From contig NZ_KE952966.1 of NCBI RefSeq assembly GCF_000466405.1, positions 1 to 64,000 of the forward strand: a stretch of DNA of 64,000 nt. Direction: 5' to 3'. A program made the translations under genes and the position numbers. This DNA is from Atopobium sp. oral taxon 810 str. F0209. Lineage in GTDB: Bacteria; Actinomycetota; Coriobacteriia; Coriobacteriales; Atopobiaceae. The notes beneath the pieces are model-generated. The model saw only the letters and a program-made list of their open reading frames with translations, was not told the DNA's origin and ran no database searches. Shown here piece by piece: positions 26,548 through 35,465 of this stretch. Within the stretch, counting starts at the first letter, position 1. Each line of letters begins with the position of its first letter.

Positions 26548-26578
26548 GGCGGTGGCTCTTTTGGGCCATCGCCTTTTT
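26548..26578 (+). terminator. Intrinsic terminator of the deglycase-PTS operon
   Basis: GGCGGTGGC (26548-26556) pairs with GCCATCGCC (26565-26573) with one wobble, followed by five Ts. Confidence 0.85.
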
Positions 26579-26611
26579 CATAGACTCACATAAACCCAAA
26601 ACTCAGATGGT

Positions 26612-26803
26612 TCATCCTTCGAGTTTTTGAAAAATATGAGCTGCAGTTTTGTGCTTACTTGCCCCGAAACTTGAACCATCTATGGGTATATTCCTAAAAA
26701 TGGCAATCATGCGATTCGCTTTGGACATCAATGCGGCATTTTCAGACCACTCTTCGCTCTGAGGGCCGATATGCGCCATTGCCTCTTTTTTATATCGCAG
26801 CAT
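26612..26803 (-). pseudogene. Short ORF fragment of unknown family
   Basis: The 63-residue frame contains MAHIGPQSEEWSENAALMSK and NRMIAIFRNIPIDGSSFG, then stops. It looks like the start of a longer protein that has lost its end. The first 41 bases after its internal ATG (26779) recur in inverted orientation at 26942. I do not recognise the family. The 829-bp gap 26513-27341 otherwise holds a terminator and a hairpin but no intact gene. Confidence 0.35.
26739..26779 (-). repeat. 41-bp inverted duplication, left arm
   Basis: Read on the minus strand from 26779, ATGGCGCATATCGGC and the next 26 bases match the plus strand at 26942-26982 with 2 mismatches in 41. Each arm begins with ATG and encodes MAHIG-x-QSEE-x-SEN. 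Confidence 0.85.
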
Positions 26804-26941
26804 TTCTGCTGGTAGAAAGCCTGTTTTGAAAGACGGCTATTTTCCCGTGTTCTGCCGCATCTTTTGGTTTTAGCAAACTGGCTGCTAGACGACGTATGTC
26901 TATACTTCCAATATAAATATATTATTCAATATCAGCTCTAA

Positions 26942-26982
26942 ATGGCGCATATCGGCTCTCAGAGCGAAGAGGGGTCTGAAAA
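26942..26982 (+). repeat. 41-bp inverted duplication, right arm
   Basis: This is the partner of 26739-26779. The plus-strand reading continues only about 20 codons after the repeat (TLHSDRETKNLP...) before a stop, so it is a fragment. Confidence 0.85.
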
Positions 26983-27117
26983 CACGCTTCATAGCGATAG
27001 AGAGACGAAAAATTTGCCAGTACAGGCAGCTGGGTACCTGATGTGGTGAGTGAAATCGCCTAGGGTGTATACCTTAGTTGAACTCGATTTTTTAAATGAT
27101 CTGGGGTAAAGCGCTCA

Positions 27118-27160
27118 GAGGAGGCGTTTTTGGTAGGATTCCGATCGAAAACGCCTCCTC
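27118..27160. other. Strong 13-bp inverted repeat
   Basis: GAGGAGGCGTTTT (27118-27130) is perfectly complementary to AAAACGCCTCCTC (27148-27160) around a 17-base loop. It may act as a bidirectional terminator for the LacI gene ending at 27342, although it lies about 180 bp beyond the stop. It could also be an end of a decayed element. Confidence 0.6.
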
Positions 27161-27341
27161 GGGGCTAAAATTTTTAACTAACCAGATGTGCTCAAGTAAA
27201 TCAAGGAAAAAACATGGCGGGCACCTTCTTTGGCGTACCTTTATAGCGCACCTTCGCCTATGTGTGGCAGCTCTTAGCAACATACAGAAAAACTGAGCAT
27301 GAACATGAAAGTGCTGAGGCTGCTGTATGGTGCTTAAAAGT

Positions 27342-28355
27342 TTACCTGCGCATGTGGGTCGTGGACTCGCGGGAGATAAGTTCGGTTTGTAAGAGCATGG
27401 ACGATACGTCCGACGATGTACCACGAAGTCTTTCCAACATTAAAGTGCAGGCTGAATATCCCATTTGATAGCGTGGTTGAGCAATGGTGGTGATAGACGG
27501 TGTGAGCATCATCGAAGACTCAATATTGTCAAAACCAACTACAGCGAGTTCTTCAGGGATTTTGATGCCCATTTTGAGTGAGGCACGAATAACAGCAGCT
27601 GCATATACATCAGAGCAGGTAAAGATGCCATCGGGAATTTCATCCAAACCAAAGAGGTGGCTTGCTGCCGAATATGCAAGTGCATAACTATTGTCAGGAA
27701 GCTGCATGGTGTACTCGGGGCGGAGCTGTAGTCCATGCTCATCGAGCGCCTCAACAAAACCTCGGTAGCGCTCGCGTGTGTATTTGTACGTCTCGGGGCC
27801 CCTCATGATCGCTAGCCGCTCGCACCCACAGCTCACAAGACAATCAACCGCTTTTTTTGCGGCCATTCGGTCATCGATACTGATGAATGGCAAATCTGCT
27901 GCAGGAGTGTATTCGGCACACTGTACTACAGGAAATTGCTTGTCGAGTTCAACGAGAAATTCTGCATCAGTAGGACAGAGCATGATGACCCCTGATGCGT
28001 TGCAAGCTTCCAGCGCTGCTATGAAGCGCTCAAAGCTGCCACTAGCAGGGGCTTCATAGCGGACAAGAATCTCGCTACCTGCCATACGCGCGGCATCTTG
28101 GGCACCATGAATAATCTCACTATAAAAAGGGTTATCAAACCAAGGTATACACATAACAATGGGCCCGCGCGGTGTACGAGTAACTCCGCGTGCTGGAACT
28201 TCGTAGCTGTAGCCAAGACGCGCCATGGCCGCATGAACGTTACGTGCGGTTGCAGGGTCGACAATATCAGGGTGGTGCATAACACGAGAGACGGTCGCTG
28301 GGGATACTTGGGCCTCTTTTGCCAGCTGTGAGACCGTTACTTTTTTTGCTGCCAT
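27342..28355 (-). CDS. LacI-family transcriptional regulator
   Basis: Residues 1-60 form the LacI helix-turn-helix and hinge (VTVSQLAKEAQVSPATVSRVMHHP, AMARLGYSYE). The remainder is a periplasmic-binding-like sensor (VMCIPWFDNPFYSEIIHGAQ, DGIFTCSDVYAAAVIRA, VVGFDNIESSMMLTPSITTI). Length is 337 residues. It diverges from a dehydrogenase, isomerase and monosaccharide ABC operon and probably represses it. Palindromes in the shared intergenic region are candidate operators. Confidence 0.94.
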   Translation of the reverse strand: MAAKKVTVSQLAKEAQVSPATVSRVMHHPDIVDPATARNVHAAMARLGYSYEVPARGVTRTPRGPIVMCIPWFDNPFYSEIIHGAQDAARMAGSEILVRYEAPASGSFERFIAALEACNASGVIMLCPTDAEFLVELDKQFPVVQCAEYTPAADLPFISIDDRMAAKKAVDCLVSCGCERLAIMRGPETYKYTRERYRGFVEALDEHGLQLRPEYTMQLPDNSYALAYSAASHLFGLDEIPDGIFTCSDVYAAAVIRASLKMGIKIPEELAVVGFDNIESSMMLTPSITTIAQPRYQMGYSACTLMLERLRGTSSDVSSMLLQTELISRESTTHMRR

Positions 28356-28440
28356 GACGGATTCCTTCGTCTGAACAGATGAGATGAGAAAATTTCAGCT
28401 TCTATCTTTACATAAGAAGAAGCTCAAATTGCCCAGAATC

Positions 28441-28571
28441 TTTCATTTAGATGAAAATTATGAAAATAAACCATTAACAGTAAAAAATAAGCCGTTTAGC
28501 GATGAAAACGTGAAAAGTAATGAAAAGATATTCAAGATAAATGAAACAAAAGAGTCAATGTTTCATGAAAC
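28441..28571. promoter_or_regulatory. Candidate LacI-type operators
   Basis: Two palindromes lie between the divergent genes: TTTCATTTAGATGAAA (28441-28456) and GTTTCATGAAAC (28560-28571). Several isolated ATGAAAA half-sites are also present. The second site is 25 bases before the dehydrogenase start, a natural repressor position. Confidence 0.5.
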
Positions 28572-28595
28572 GTGTTCATGAGGATGGGAGAGTTT

Positions 28596-29627
28596 ATGCT
28601 GAAGGTAGGAGTTATCGGATGCGGACGTATTGCTCAAACTCGCCATCTACCTGAATATGCCGCCCGTAAAGATGTCGAGGTAGTGGGTGTATTTGATCAA
28701 AATTCCACCCGTGCAGAAGAGGTGGCTAAGCAATTTGGCGCTCAGGCATACTCCAGTGCAGAAGAGTTCATTGCGGACAAGCAGATCGATGCTGTAAGTA
28801 TTTGCACTGCCAATGAAACGCATGCAGAACTTGCAATTGCATCCCTTCGTGCGGGCAAGCATGTTCTTTGCGAAAAACCCATGGGTACCACCCTAGAAGA
28901 GTGCGAAGCTATGGCAGCAGCTGCACGTGAAACTGGCAATCAGCTGATGGTTGATCAAAACCAACGCATCGCTGCAGCTCATAGCCGTGCTCGCCAGTTG
29001 ATTGCTGAAGGTCACATTGGAAAGCCGTTGAGCTTTTCTACTACTTTTGCCCATGGTGGCCCCGAAACTTGGAGTGTCACTCCCGGTACTACGAGCTGGT
29101 TTTTTGATAAGAAGCGCGCGTCTCTTGGCGCGATGGCGGACCTCGGCGTGCATAAGACCGATTTGATTCAGTATTTGCTTGGCAGTACGGTAGTCGAGGT
29201 CAGCGCAAAGATTGCCACACTCGACAAGCGTACTCCCGATGGCGAGCTTGTGAGTGTAGACGACAATGCCCTGTGCATCTATCGCATGAGCGATGGTGTA
29301 ATTGGCACGATGCGTGCGAGCTGGACCAACTATGGTCCCGAAGACAACTCGACAATTATCTATGGTGATGCAGGTGTCATGCATCTGTATGACGACCCCG
29401 TGCATTCAATCGTGATTGATTTACGCGATGGCACACGCGAGCTCTACGACCTTGATGTTATCCAAACCAATGACAATCAAACTTCCTCGGGCATTATTGA
29501 TGCTTTTGTCGAAGGCATCACAGATGGCATAGGTCCTCTTATTTCTGCAGAAAGCGTATTGCCCGCGATGAGGGCGGTGTTTGCTGCAGTTGAATCTGAC
29601 CACCTTGGTAAGGCCATTCAGCTTTAA
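28596..29627 (+). CDS. Gfo/Idh/MocA-family sugar dehydrogenase
   Basis: The NAD(P)-binding Rossmann start is KVGVIGCGRIAQTRHLPEY. The family motif CEKPMGTTLEECEAM contains the conserved Lys, and GALGDLGVHKxDL-like text appears as LGAMADLGVHKTDLIQYL. The start at 28596 (MLKVGVIG) is preferred over an upstream GTG at 28572, because GGGAG precedes it. With 343 residues it is normal in size. It is the first gene of a sugar operon and would oxidise a sugar, polyol or inositol-like substrate; the substrate is not evident. Confidence 0.9.
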   Translation: MLKVGVIGCGRIAQTRHLPEYAARKDVEVVGVFDQNSTRAEEVAKQFGAQAYSSAEEFIADKQIDAVSICTANETHAELAIASLRAGKHVLCEKPMGTTLEECEAMAAAARETGNQLMVDQNQRIAAAHSRARQLIAEGHIGKPLSFSTTFAHGGPETWSVTPGTTSWFFDKKRASLGAMADLGVHKTDLIQYLLGSTVVEVSAKIATLDKRTPDGELVSVDDNALCIYRMSDGVIGTMRASWTNYGPEDNSTIIYGDAGVMHLYDDPVHSIVIDLRDGTRELYDLDVIQTNDNQTSSGIIDAFVEGITDGIGPLISAESVLPAMRAVFAAVESDHLGKAIQL

Positions 29628-29665
29628 CGCAATGTACCAATAGTACGAGAAGGGAGCAAAGCTTT

Positions 29666-30586
29666 ATGAAGTTAGGAATGCTTACCGCGATCCTTGATGA
29701 TTACAGCTATGAAGAAGCAATTGATGCTGCAGCTGCATTGGGCTATGAATGTGTAGAGGTTGCATGTTGGTCCCAGGGCAAAGCAGAGCGACGTTACGCA
29801 GGTACGTCTCATATTGATGCGGAGCGCATACTTGTTGACGACGCTTACCGCGATCATGTAAAAAGCTATGCAGCCGAGAAAGGGATTGAGCTTTCGGCTT
29901 TGGGTTATTACCCCAATGTGCTTGACCCCGATCCATATCGTCGCGAGGTGTTTGTTGCTCATTTGATGGCGCTTATCCATGCTGCGTCGCGTTTGGATGT
30001 ACCTGTTGTGACCACCTTTATTGGGCGAGATCAAAAGCTCAATGTTGAGGAAAACCTTGAGCTCGTAAAGCAGGTCTGGCCAGTGATTATCAAAGCAGCC
30101 GAGGATGAGGGTATCAAGATTGCTATTGAAAATTGCCCCATGCTTTTTGGTCCTGACCAGTGGCCAGGAGGTCAGAATCTCTTTACTTCCCCTGAGATGT
30201 GGAAGCGTATTTTTGAGATCCTTCCATTCAAAAATCTTGGTATTAACTTTGATCCCTCGCACTTTGTGTGGCAGCAGCTTGACTACGTCCGTGCTGTTAG
30301 GGAATTTGGCGACAAGATCTTCCACGTGCACTTTAAAGACATCAAGCTCCTTCCTGATGAGCTGGCGCGCGTAGGCGTACTTGCCTATCCGCTGGAGTAC
30401 ATGGTCCCCAAGCTTCCTGGTCTTGGCGATGTTGACTGGGACAGTTTTGTCTCTGCCTTAACTGAGGTGGGCTATGACGGTCCTGCTTGTGTAGAGATGG
30501 AAGACCGCGCCTTTGAGAGTAGCCGCCAAAAAGTAATCGATAGTCTCACACTGGCACGTCGTTACATGTTGCAGTTTGTCATTTAG
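29666..30586 (+). CDS. Sugar phosphate isomerase/epimerase (xylose-isomerase-like TIM barrel)
   Basis: The 306-residue protein has the AP-endonuclease-2/IolE-like barrel: MLTAILDDYSYEEAIDAAAALGYECVEV at the N-terminus, IAIENCPM, LGINFDPSHFVWQQLDY, HVHFKDIKLLP, and GDVDWDSFVSALTEVGYDGPACVEME. The Glu, Asp and His positions expected to bind a divalent metal are present. It probably interconverts the product of the upstream dehydrogenase. A GGGAG ribosome binding site precedes the ATG. Confidence 0.88.
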   Translation: MKLGMLTAILDDYSYEEAIDAAAALGYECVEVACWSQGKAERRYAGTSHIDAERILVDDAYRDHVKSYAAEKGIELSALGYYPNVLDPDPYRREVFVAHLMALIHAASRLDVPVVTTFIGRDQKLNVEENLELVKQVWPVIIKAAEDEGIKIAIENCPMLFGPDQWPGGQNLFTSPEMWKRIFEILPFKNLGINFDPSHFVWQQLDYVRAVREFGDKIFHVHFKDIKLLPDELARVGVLAYPLEYMVPKLPGLGDVDWDSFVSALTEVGYDGPACVEMEDRAFESSRQKVIDSLTLARRYMLQFVI

Positions 30587-30593
30587 GAATCAT

Positions 30594-30614
30594 GCCTCCA
30601 TCGAGGATGGAGGC
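30594..30614 (+). other. Perfect stem-loop before the sugar-binding lipoprotein gene
   Basis: GCCTCCATC (30594-30602) pairs perfectly with GATGGAGGC (30606-30614) around a GAG loop. With no T-run, it is more likely an mRNA-stabilising or processing hairpin that helps express the binding protein at a higher level. Confidence 0.55.
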
Positions 30615-30676
30615 TTAAAGGGGCAGGGATTGGCCCTGCGATGATTGGCAGCAATGCTGACGAAAAGGAGAGAGAA

Positions 30677-31786
30677 ATGATCCAACTTAACCGTCGTACA
30701 TTCTTGGCAGGCGCAATGGGCACAACTTTTGCTACGGCACTTGCAGCTTGCGGATCATCCAATACCGCAAGCAACGGTTCTGCTGCGGGTAGCTCGGTTG
30801 CTGGCTCGGGCAAGCATATTTATGTTTTGACCCCTTCCGAGGACCATGGCTGGACTGGTTCTGTCGCTACTTTTGCAAAGGCAAAGATCGAGGAGGTCAA
30901 TAAGGCTGGTGCATACGAGGCTGAGCTTATTACTTCCGACAATGCCGCCGACCAGATTAAGCGCGTCGAGGATATCCTTGCGGGCGACACCAGCAAAATT
31001 GCGGGCATCGTTATTCAGCCTATGGATGACACACTGCAGGCAACCATTCAGTCCATCGCTGACGCCAAGATTCCTTACGTTGCATTTGACCGCATTATTG
31101 ATGCTGTTGCCTCTACAGCAGTCTCCAATGTCAAGGGTGATAACCAAGGTATCGGCGCTGGCTCTGCTGCTTGGTTTGTTGAGAATGGCCTTAAGCCCGG
31201 TGACGACGTTTACGTCTTTGAGGGCGATACCTCCTCTGTTACTACCCTGCGTAACGAAGGCTTCACCAAGTATCTGACGGGCGACCTTGATTTTGATGGC
31301 ACCTCTATCGATGGTGCTGCAAAGTGGAGTGAGGACGATCTTAAGCACATCACCAAGTCTGGCGCTACCAACTGGAGCCGTTCTGATACCAAGGCAGATT
31401 TTGAATCTTTGCTGGGTGATGAGGCAAACGCAAAGATTAAGTGGTGGTATTGCGAGGATGACGAGTTGGCTATGGGTATCCTCGAGGCTCTCAACGGCGG
31501 TGGCATTTCCGATTCTGCCAAGAAGACCTTCTTTGAGCAGAAGCCCTTCATCACTGGTTGCGGTGGCCTTGACGAGCTTTACGAAGTCCTGCGTGGCAAC
31601 TCCTACCAGGACATCGTTGCCAAGATTGGTGGTCTCATGTCTGTCACCTATTCACCTTCCATGATTCAAACCGCCATCCAGGACCTTATCGACAGTCTTG
31701 ATGGCAAGGATGTTGAGCAGGATCACGTTATTGAGTGCCACAACGTTACCGCTGAAAACGTTGCTGACTTTAAGTCCTTCAAGTAA
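30677..31786 (+). CDS. Monosaccharide ABC transporter substrate-binding lipoprotein
   Basis: The start at 30677 has AAAAGGAGAGAG upstream. The signal peptide has a twin-arginine motif (LNRRTFLAGA) and a lipobox LAAC, suggesting Tat export and lipid anchoring. The mature part is a periplasmic-binding fold of the ribose/galactose/xylose class (IYVLTPSEDHGWTGSVATFAKAKI, IKRVEDILAGDTSKIAGIVIQPMD, YVAFDRIID, WWYCEDDELAMGILEAL). Length is 369 residues. It delivers a sugar to the permease and ATPase encoded next. Confidence 0.92.
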   Translation: MIQLNRRTFLAGAMGTTFATALAACGSSNTASNGSAAGSSVAGSGKHIYVLTPSEDHGWTGSVATFAKAKIEEVNKAGAYEAELITSDNAADQIKRVEDILAGDTSKIAGIVIQPMDDTLQATIQSIADAKIPYVAFDRIIDAVASTAVSNVKGDNQGIGAGSAAWFVENGLKPGDDVYVFEGDTSSVTTLRNEGFTKYLTGDLDFDGTSIDGAAKWSEDDLKHITKSGATNWSRSDTKADFESLLGDEANAKIKWWYCEDDELAMGILEALNGGGISDSAKKTFFEQKPFITGCGGLDELYEVLRGNSYQDIVAKIGGLMSVTYSPSMIQTAIQDLIDSLDGKDVEQDHVIECHNVTAENVADFKSFK

Positions 31787-31802
31787 GCAGTACGACGCAC
31801 GA

Positions 31803-31842
31803 CACGGGTGGGGTCCCTCTGCTCCACCCGTGTACTTTTTTT
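31803..31842 (+). terminator. Terminator/attenuator between binding protein and ATPase genes
   Basis: ACACGGGTGG (31803-31812) pairs with CCACCCGTGT (31824-31833), followed by a run of seven Ts. It lies inside the operon, so it probably lowers ATPase and permease expression relative to the binding protein. Confidence 0.85.
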
Positions 31843-31855
31843 GGGAGGAGAGTGC

Positions 31856-33385
31856 ATGAGCCTACTTGAAATGCGCGGCATCAAAAAAGCATTTAATGGA
31901 ATCAGCGTGCTTAATAGCGTAGACCTCACGGTGGAACGCGGAGAGGTCCATGCTCTGCTTGGTGAAAATGGAGCAGGTAAATCCACGCTGATGAATATCC
32001 TGACGGGAGTATATTCTTCCGATGCAGGTACGGTGAACTTTGATGGCCAAGACCTTACGGGTCTATCAATTCGTGACACCGAAGCTGCAGGTATTGCCTT
32101 TGTGCATCAGGAACTCAGTCTATTTAATGACCTCAAGGCCTATGAGAATATCTATCTTGGCAAGGAGTTGGTCAACCGTTTTGGTACATTGCAGCGTCGC
32201 CAAATGGCGGATACCGCAGCTGAGCTCTTTGCACGACTGGGTGTAGATATTGATCCCTACGCAGAAGTTTCCGAGCTCAAGACCAGTCAAAAGCAATTGC
32301 TTGAGATTGCAAAAGCACTCTTTTTTGATGCGAAACTCCTCATTCTTGATGAGCCGACAACTGCACTCAACAATGAGGAAGTGGAGCATCTCTTCCAGAT
32401 TGTGCGCAAGCTCAAGGAAAAAGATACAGCATTTGTTTTTATCTCCCATAAAATGCCAGAGATTTTTGAACTCTGCGACAGTTATACCGTCCTGCGCAAC
32501 GGAAGCTTTGTGACATCAGGCAAGATTGCAGATACAACACCCGCTCACGTGACGGGGCATATGGTGGGCAGCGAACTGCGCCAAGGAGATGTGTATGTGG
32601 CTCGTGAGGTGGGCGATATCGTGCTGTCGCTCAAGGATTTTTCGGGCCCAGGATTTGCTCACATCAATCTTGAATTACATCGAGGCGAAGTTGTGGGCTT
32701 TACAGGACTGCAGGGGTGTGGGAGCAGCGAACTTATGCAGTGCATGTTTGGTGCAACTTCGCCCACCTCAGGCACAATTGAGGTGAATGGAAAGCGATTG
32801 TCTGGTGGGTCTATTCATGAGGCAATGCGCTCTGGTATTGCTATGCTTGCCTCAAATCGCAAGGAAAACTCTCTGCTTCCAGACTTGTCGTTGCTTGAGA
32901 ATATGTATGTCTCCGAGCATGTACTTTCTGCTTGCCACTTCAATATCAAGCATGCAGAAGAAGAGCAAAAGTTTGCCAATTACCGGGAGTCTCTGGGTAT
33001 CAAATGCAATAGCAGCGAGGATTTGATTACCTCGCTTTCTGGTGGTAATCAGCAAAAAGTTTTTGTGGCACGTTGGCTCGATACGGATGCGCAGGTTTTG
33101 CTTTTTGATAACCCCACGCAGGGCATTGATGTGGGTGCCAAGGCAGAAATATACCGGCTCATTCTTGCGCTTGCTGAGCAAGGCAAGACTATCGTCATCA
33201 ATACGCTTGAGATTCCCGAAATCCGTCAGGTAGCAGATGCCTGCTACGTCTTCTATGAAGGCTCGATTATCAAGACACTTCCTCATCAGGAAATTGAAGA
33301 GCATACCGTGATGTTGTATTCCACCAATTCCCTTGCCGCAGAGGTGACGGGTAGCAATAAGATCAAGTGGCAGGAGGAACACTAA
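31856..33385 (+). CDS. Sugar ABC transporter ATP-binding protein (two nucleotide-binding domains)
   Basis: This 509-residue protein has duplicated ABC domains as in RbsA/MglA/XylG. Domain 1 has Walker A LGENGAGKSTLMNILTG, a KTSQKQLLEIAKAL signature-like helix and Walker B LLILDEPTTAL. Domain 2 has a degenerate Walker A (TGLQGCGSSELMQCM), the signature LSGGNQQKVFVARWL, and LLFDNPTQGIDVG. This asymmetry is normal for the family. The ATG at 31856 follows GGGAGGAG and overlaps the permease start at its 3' end by one base (TAATG). Confidence 0.94.
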   Translation: MSLLEMRGIKKAFNGISVLNSVDLTVERGEVHALLGENGAGKSTLMNILTGVYSSDAGTVNFDGQDLTGLSIRDTEAAGIAFVHQELSLFNDLKAYENIYLGKELVNRFGTLQRRQMADTAAELFARLGVDIDPYAEVSELKTSQKQLLEIAKALFFDAKLLILDEPTTALNNEEVEHLFQIVRKLKEKDTAFVFISHKMPEIFELCDSYTVLRNGSFVTSGKIADTTPAHVTGHMVGSELRQGDVYVAREVGDIVLSLKDFSGPGFAHINLELHRGEVVGFTGLQGCGSSELMQCMFGATSPTSGTIEVNGKRLSGGSIHEAMRSGIAMLASNRKENSLLPDLSLLENMYVSEHVLSACHFNIKHAEEEQKFANYRESLGIKCNSSEDLITSLSGGNQQKVFVARWLDTDAQVLLFDNPTQGIDVGAKAEIYRLILALAEQGKTIVINTLEIPEIRQVADACYVFYEGSIIKTLPHQEIEEHTVMLYSTNSLAAEVTGSNKIKWQEEH

Positions 33386-34413
33386 TGGCAAAAAATACTA
33401 AGGGAGGAGCTTTGCTTGGCTCCCTCAAGAAGTACGGCTATATTCTGGTTTTCTTGGTCATCTATCTGGTGTATGCCAGCGCAAGCGGTGGTTTGAGCGT
33501 TGCCTCTTCAATGAATATCTTGCGTCATAGTGCAGTTATTGGCAGTGTAGCAATTGGCATGGGATTGATTTGCTTGACAGGTGATATTGACCTGAGCGTG
33601 GGTTCTATGCTGGCACTTGTTGCGGGTTTTGCGGTAGTAGTGTTCAATGCTACGGGCTCCATTATTTTGACCCTGCTCTTTGCGCTTGTCTTTGGTGCGT
33701 TGCTTGGCTTTATTAATGGTGTGTTGGTGGGCGTGGTAAAGATGCCTGCTTTTATTGCGACTCTTGCGACGATGCTTATTTATCGTTCTCTATCTCAGTA
33801 TTTTTGCCAGCACCTGCCGGCAGAACTTATTGGCAACGGTAGTTCGGTTTATCGTATGTCTGCAAGCATTCCTTCTTATCAGGGACTCTATGGTTTTGGC
33901 AATGGCAAGCTTGGTGTTATCCCCATCGTGGGCATTGTGTTGATTGTGCTGGCTGTTGCCTTTGTATATGTGAGTGGTTTTACTAAATTTGGCAAGAAGA
34001 TCTATGCCGTGGGATCTAACGCTAAAGCAGCTCAACTTGCGGGTATTAACGTCGCTCTTATGCGCACACTTGTCTTTACCCTTTCGGGTGTCTTGGTAGG
34101 TTTAGGCGCTTTTCTCTGGATTGCAATGAATGCATCTGCTGATCCTGCAACTACAGGTAGTGGCTACGAGATGTATGCTATCGCCTCTGTTGTTCTTGGC
34201 GGTGTAAGCATGGCTGGAGGTCGTGGCACCTTCCTTGGCGTGTTTTTTGGTACGCTTTCCTACGATGTTATCGACAAGATTATCATCGCCCTCAAGATGG
34301 ATTCTCTTATCAACAATTCAATTAAGGGCGTCATTTTAATTTTGGTTATTCTGATTCAAATTTCAGCCCCCGAAATCCGTGCTTGGTTTGCATCGCGTCG
34401 CAAGTCCGCCTAA
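33385..34413 (+). CDS. Sugar ABC transporter permease (RbsC/XylH family)
   Basis: The 342-residue integral membrane protein has family landmarks GMGLICLTGDIDLSVGSMLALVAG, LGFINGVLVGVVKMPAFIATLATMLIYR, SNAKAAQLAGINV and the C-terminal LGGVSMAGGRGTFLGVFFGTL. GGAGG precedes the ATG, which shares a base with the ATPase stop. The import system forms a complete unit with one permease gene. A very strong terminator follows. Confidence 0.94.
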   Translation: MAKNTKGGALLGSLKKYGYILVFLVIYLVYASASGGLSVASSMNILRHSAVIGSVAIGMGLICLTGDIDLSVGSMLALVAGFAVVVFNATGSIILTLLFALVFGALLGFINGVLVGVVKMPAFIATLATMLIYRSLSQYFCQHLPAELIGNGSSVYRMSASIPSYQGLYGFGNGKLGVIPIVGIVLIVLAVAFVYVSGFTKFGKKIYAVGSNAKAAQLAGINVALMRTLVFTLSGVLVGLGAFLWIAMNASADPATTGSGYEMYAIASVVLGGVSMAGGRGTFLGVFFGTLSYDVIDKIIIALKMDSLINNSIKGVILILVILIQISAPEIRAWFASRRKSA

Positions 34414-34449
34414 GGTGAAATACCGCTTCTTAGCTAGGCTTTTTGTTTT

Positions 34450-34501
34450 CCCACCTCCTCCCTTAGTTTTAGTCATTTTAGGGAGGAGGTGGGGTGTTTT
34501 T
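34450..34501 (+). terminator. Strong intrinsic terminator
   Basis: CCCACCTCCTCCC (34450-34462) pairs perfectly with GGGAGGAGGTGGG (34481-34493), followed by GTGTTTTT. Confidence 0.92.
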
Positions 34502-34622
34502 GGACGTATTGCCTTAGGGGGAGAGGCGTGATTGCGTTACAATCTTTATGTTTTGTGGTTCGACCGGCGCGGGGGACGTGCGGGTCGAATTGAGATGCTG
34601 CGAAGGAGAGGAGCCCTGCGCT

Positions 34623-35465
34623 ATGTACAAAATCCTCGATAAGACGCAGTTCTCGGAGAAGGTATTCAAGTTCCGCATTGAGGCACCCAAGATGGCCAAG
34701 CATTGCAAGGCTGGTCAATTCCTGATGGTGCGTGCAAACGAGACGGGCGAGCGCGTGCCTTTCACTTTTGCGGATTGGGATGCCGACGAGGGCTGGGTTG
34801 AGTTCATCTTCATGGTAATTGGCAAGACTACCATGATGCTTTCGACGTATCAGGTTGGTGACTTTATTCAGGATGTCACTGGTCCTTTGGGTCGACCCAG
34901 CGAGTTTGAGGATGGTGTTTGGACGGTTATTGGTGGTGGCGTTGGCTTGGCTATCGCATTCCCGATTACCCGTCAGCTAGTCAAGACTGGTCATGAGGTT
35001 CATGCCATCATGGGCGCTCGCACCAAGGATTTGCTGTTGCTCGAGCCTCAGTTCCGTGAGATTCTTGACGACGAGCACATCCATATCACCACTGATGACG
35101 GCTCCTATGGTGAGCAGGGCGTTGTCACTGCACCGCTTGAGCATCTCCTGCAGGCTGGCCAGACCGACCATGTCTTCTGCGTAGGCCCCGTGCCGATGAT
35201 GAAATTCTCTGCTATGACTGCCGAGAAGTACAACACGCCGATTATCGCTTCTTTGAATCCCATTATGGTTGATGGCACTGGTATGTGCGGTTGCTGTCGT
35301 GTTGAGGTTGGTGGCGAGACCAAGTTTGCTTGTGTCGATGGCCCTGACTTTGATGCAACCAAAGTCGACTGGAATGACCTGCGTGCACGTCAGGCTGCAT
35401 ACCGCACCGAGGAGGGTCAGGCCATGAAGGCTTATGAGGAGGCGAACTGCGCATGCCAGAAGTAA
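34623..35465 (+). CDS. nfnA: NfnA-type FAD/NAD-binding ferredoxin reductase subunit
   Basis: The 280-residue protein resembles the small subunit of NADH-dependent reduced ferredoxin:NADP oxidoreductase and the related sulfide/dihydroorotate dehydrogenase electron-transfer subunits. FAD-binding pieces are AGQFLMVRANETGERVPFT; the NAD domain has VIGGGVGLAIAFPITRQL. Near the C-terminus a MCGCCRVEVGG cysteine cluster would hold a [2Fe-2S] centre. The start at 34623 (MYKILDKTQF) is the family start and has AAGGAGAGG upstream. It overlaps nfnB by 13 bases. Confidence 0.88.
   Translation: MYKILDKTQFSEKVFKFRIEAPKMAKHCKAGQFLMVRANETGERVPFTFADWDADEGWVEFIFMVIGKTTMMLSTYQVGDFIQDVTGPLGRPSEFEDGVWTVIGGGVGLAIAFPITRQLVKTGHEVHAIMGARTKDLLLLEPQFREILDDEHIHITTDDGSYGEQGVVTAPLEHLLQAGQTDHVFCVGPVPMMKFSAMTAEKYNTPIIASLNPIMVDGTGMCGCCRVEVGGETKFACVDGPDFDATKVDWNDLRARQAAYRTEEGQAMKAYEEANCACQK

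Noticed and set aside
31808-31855. An earlier in-frame start for the sugar ABC ATPase
   Set aside because: It would lie inside the intrinsic terminator; 31856 has an excellent ribosome binding site and starts at the domain.
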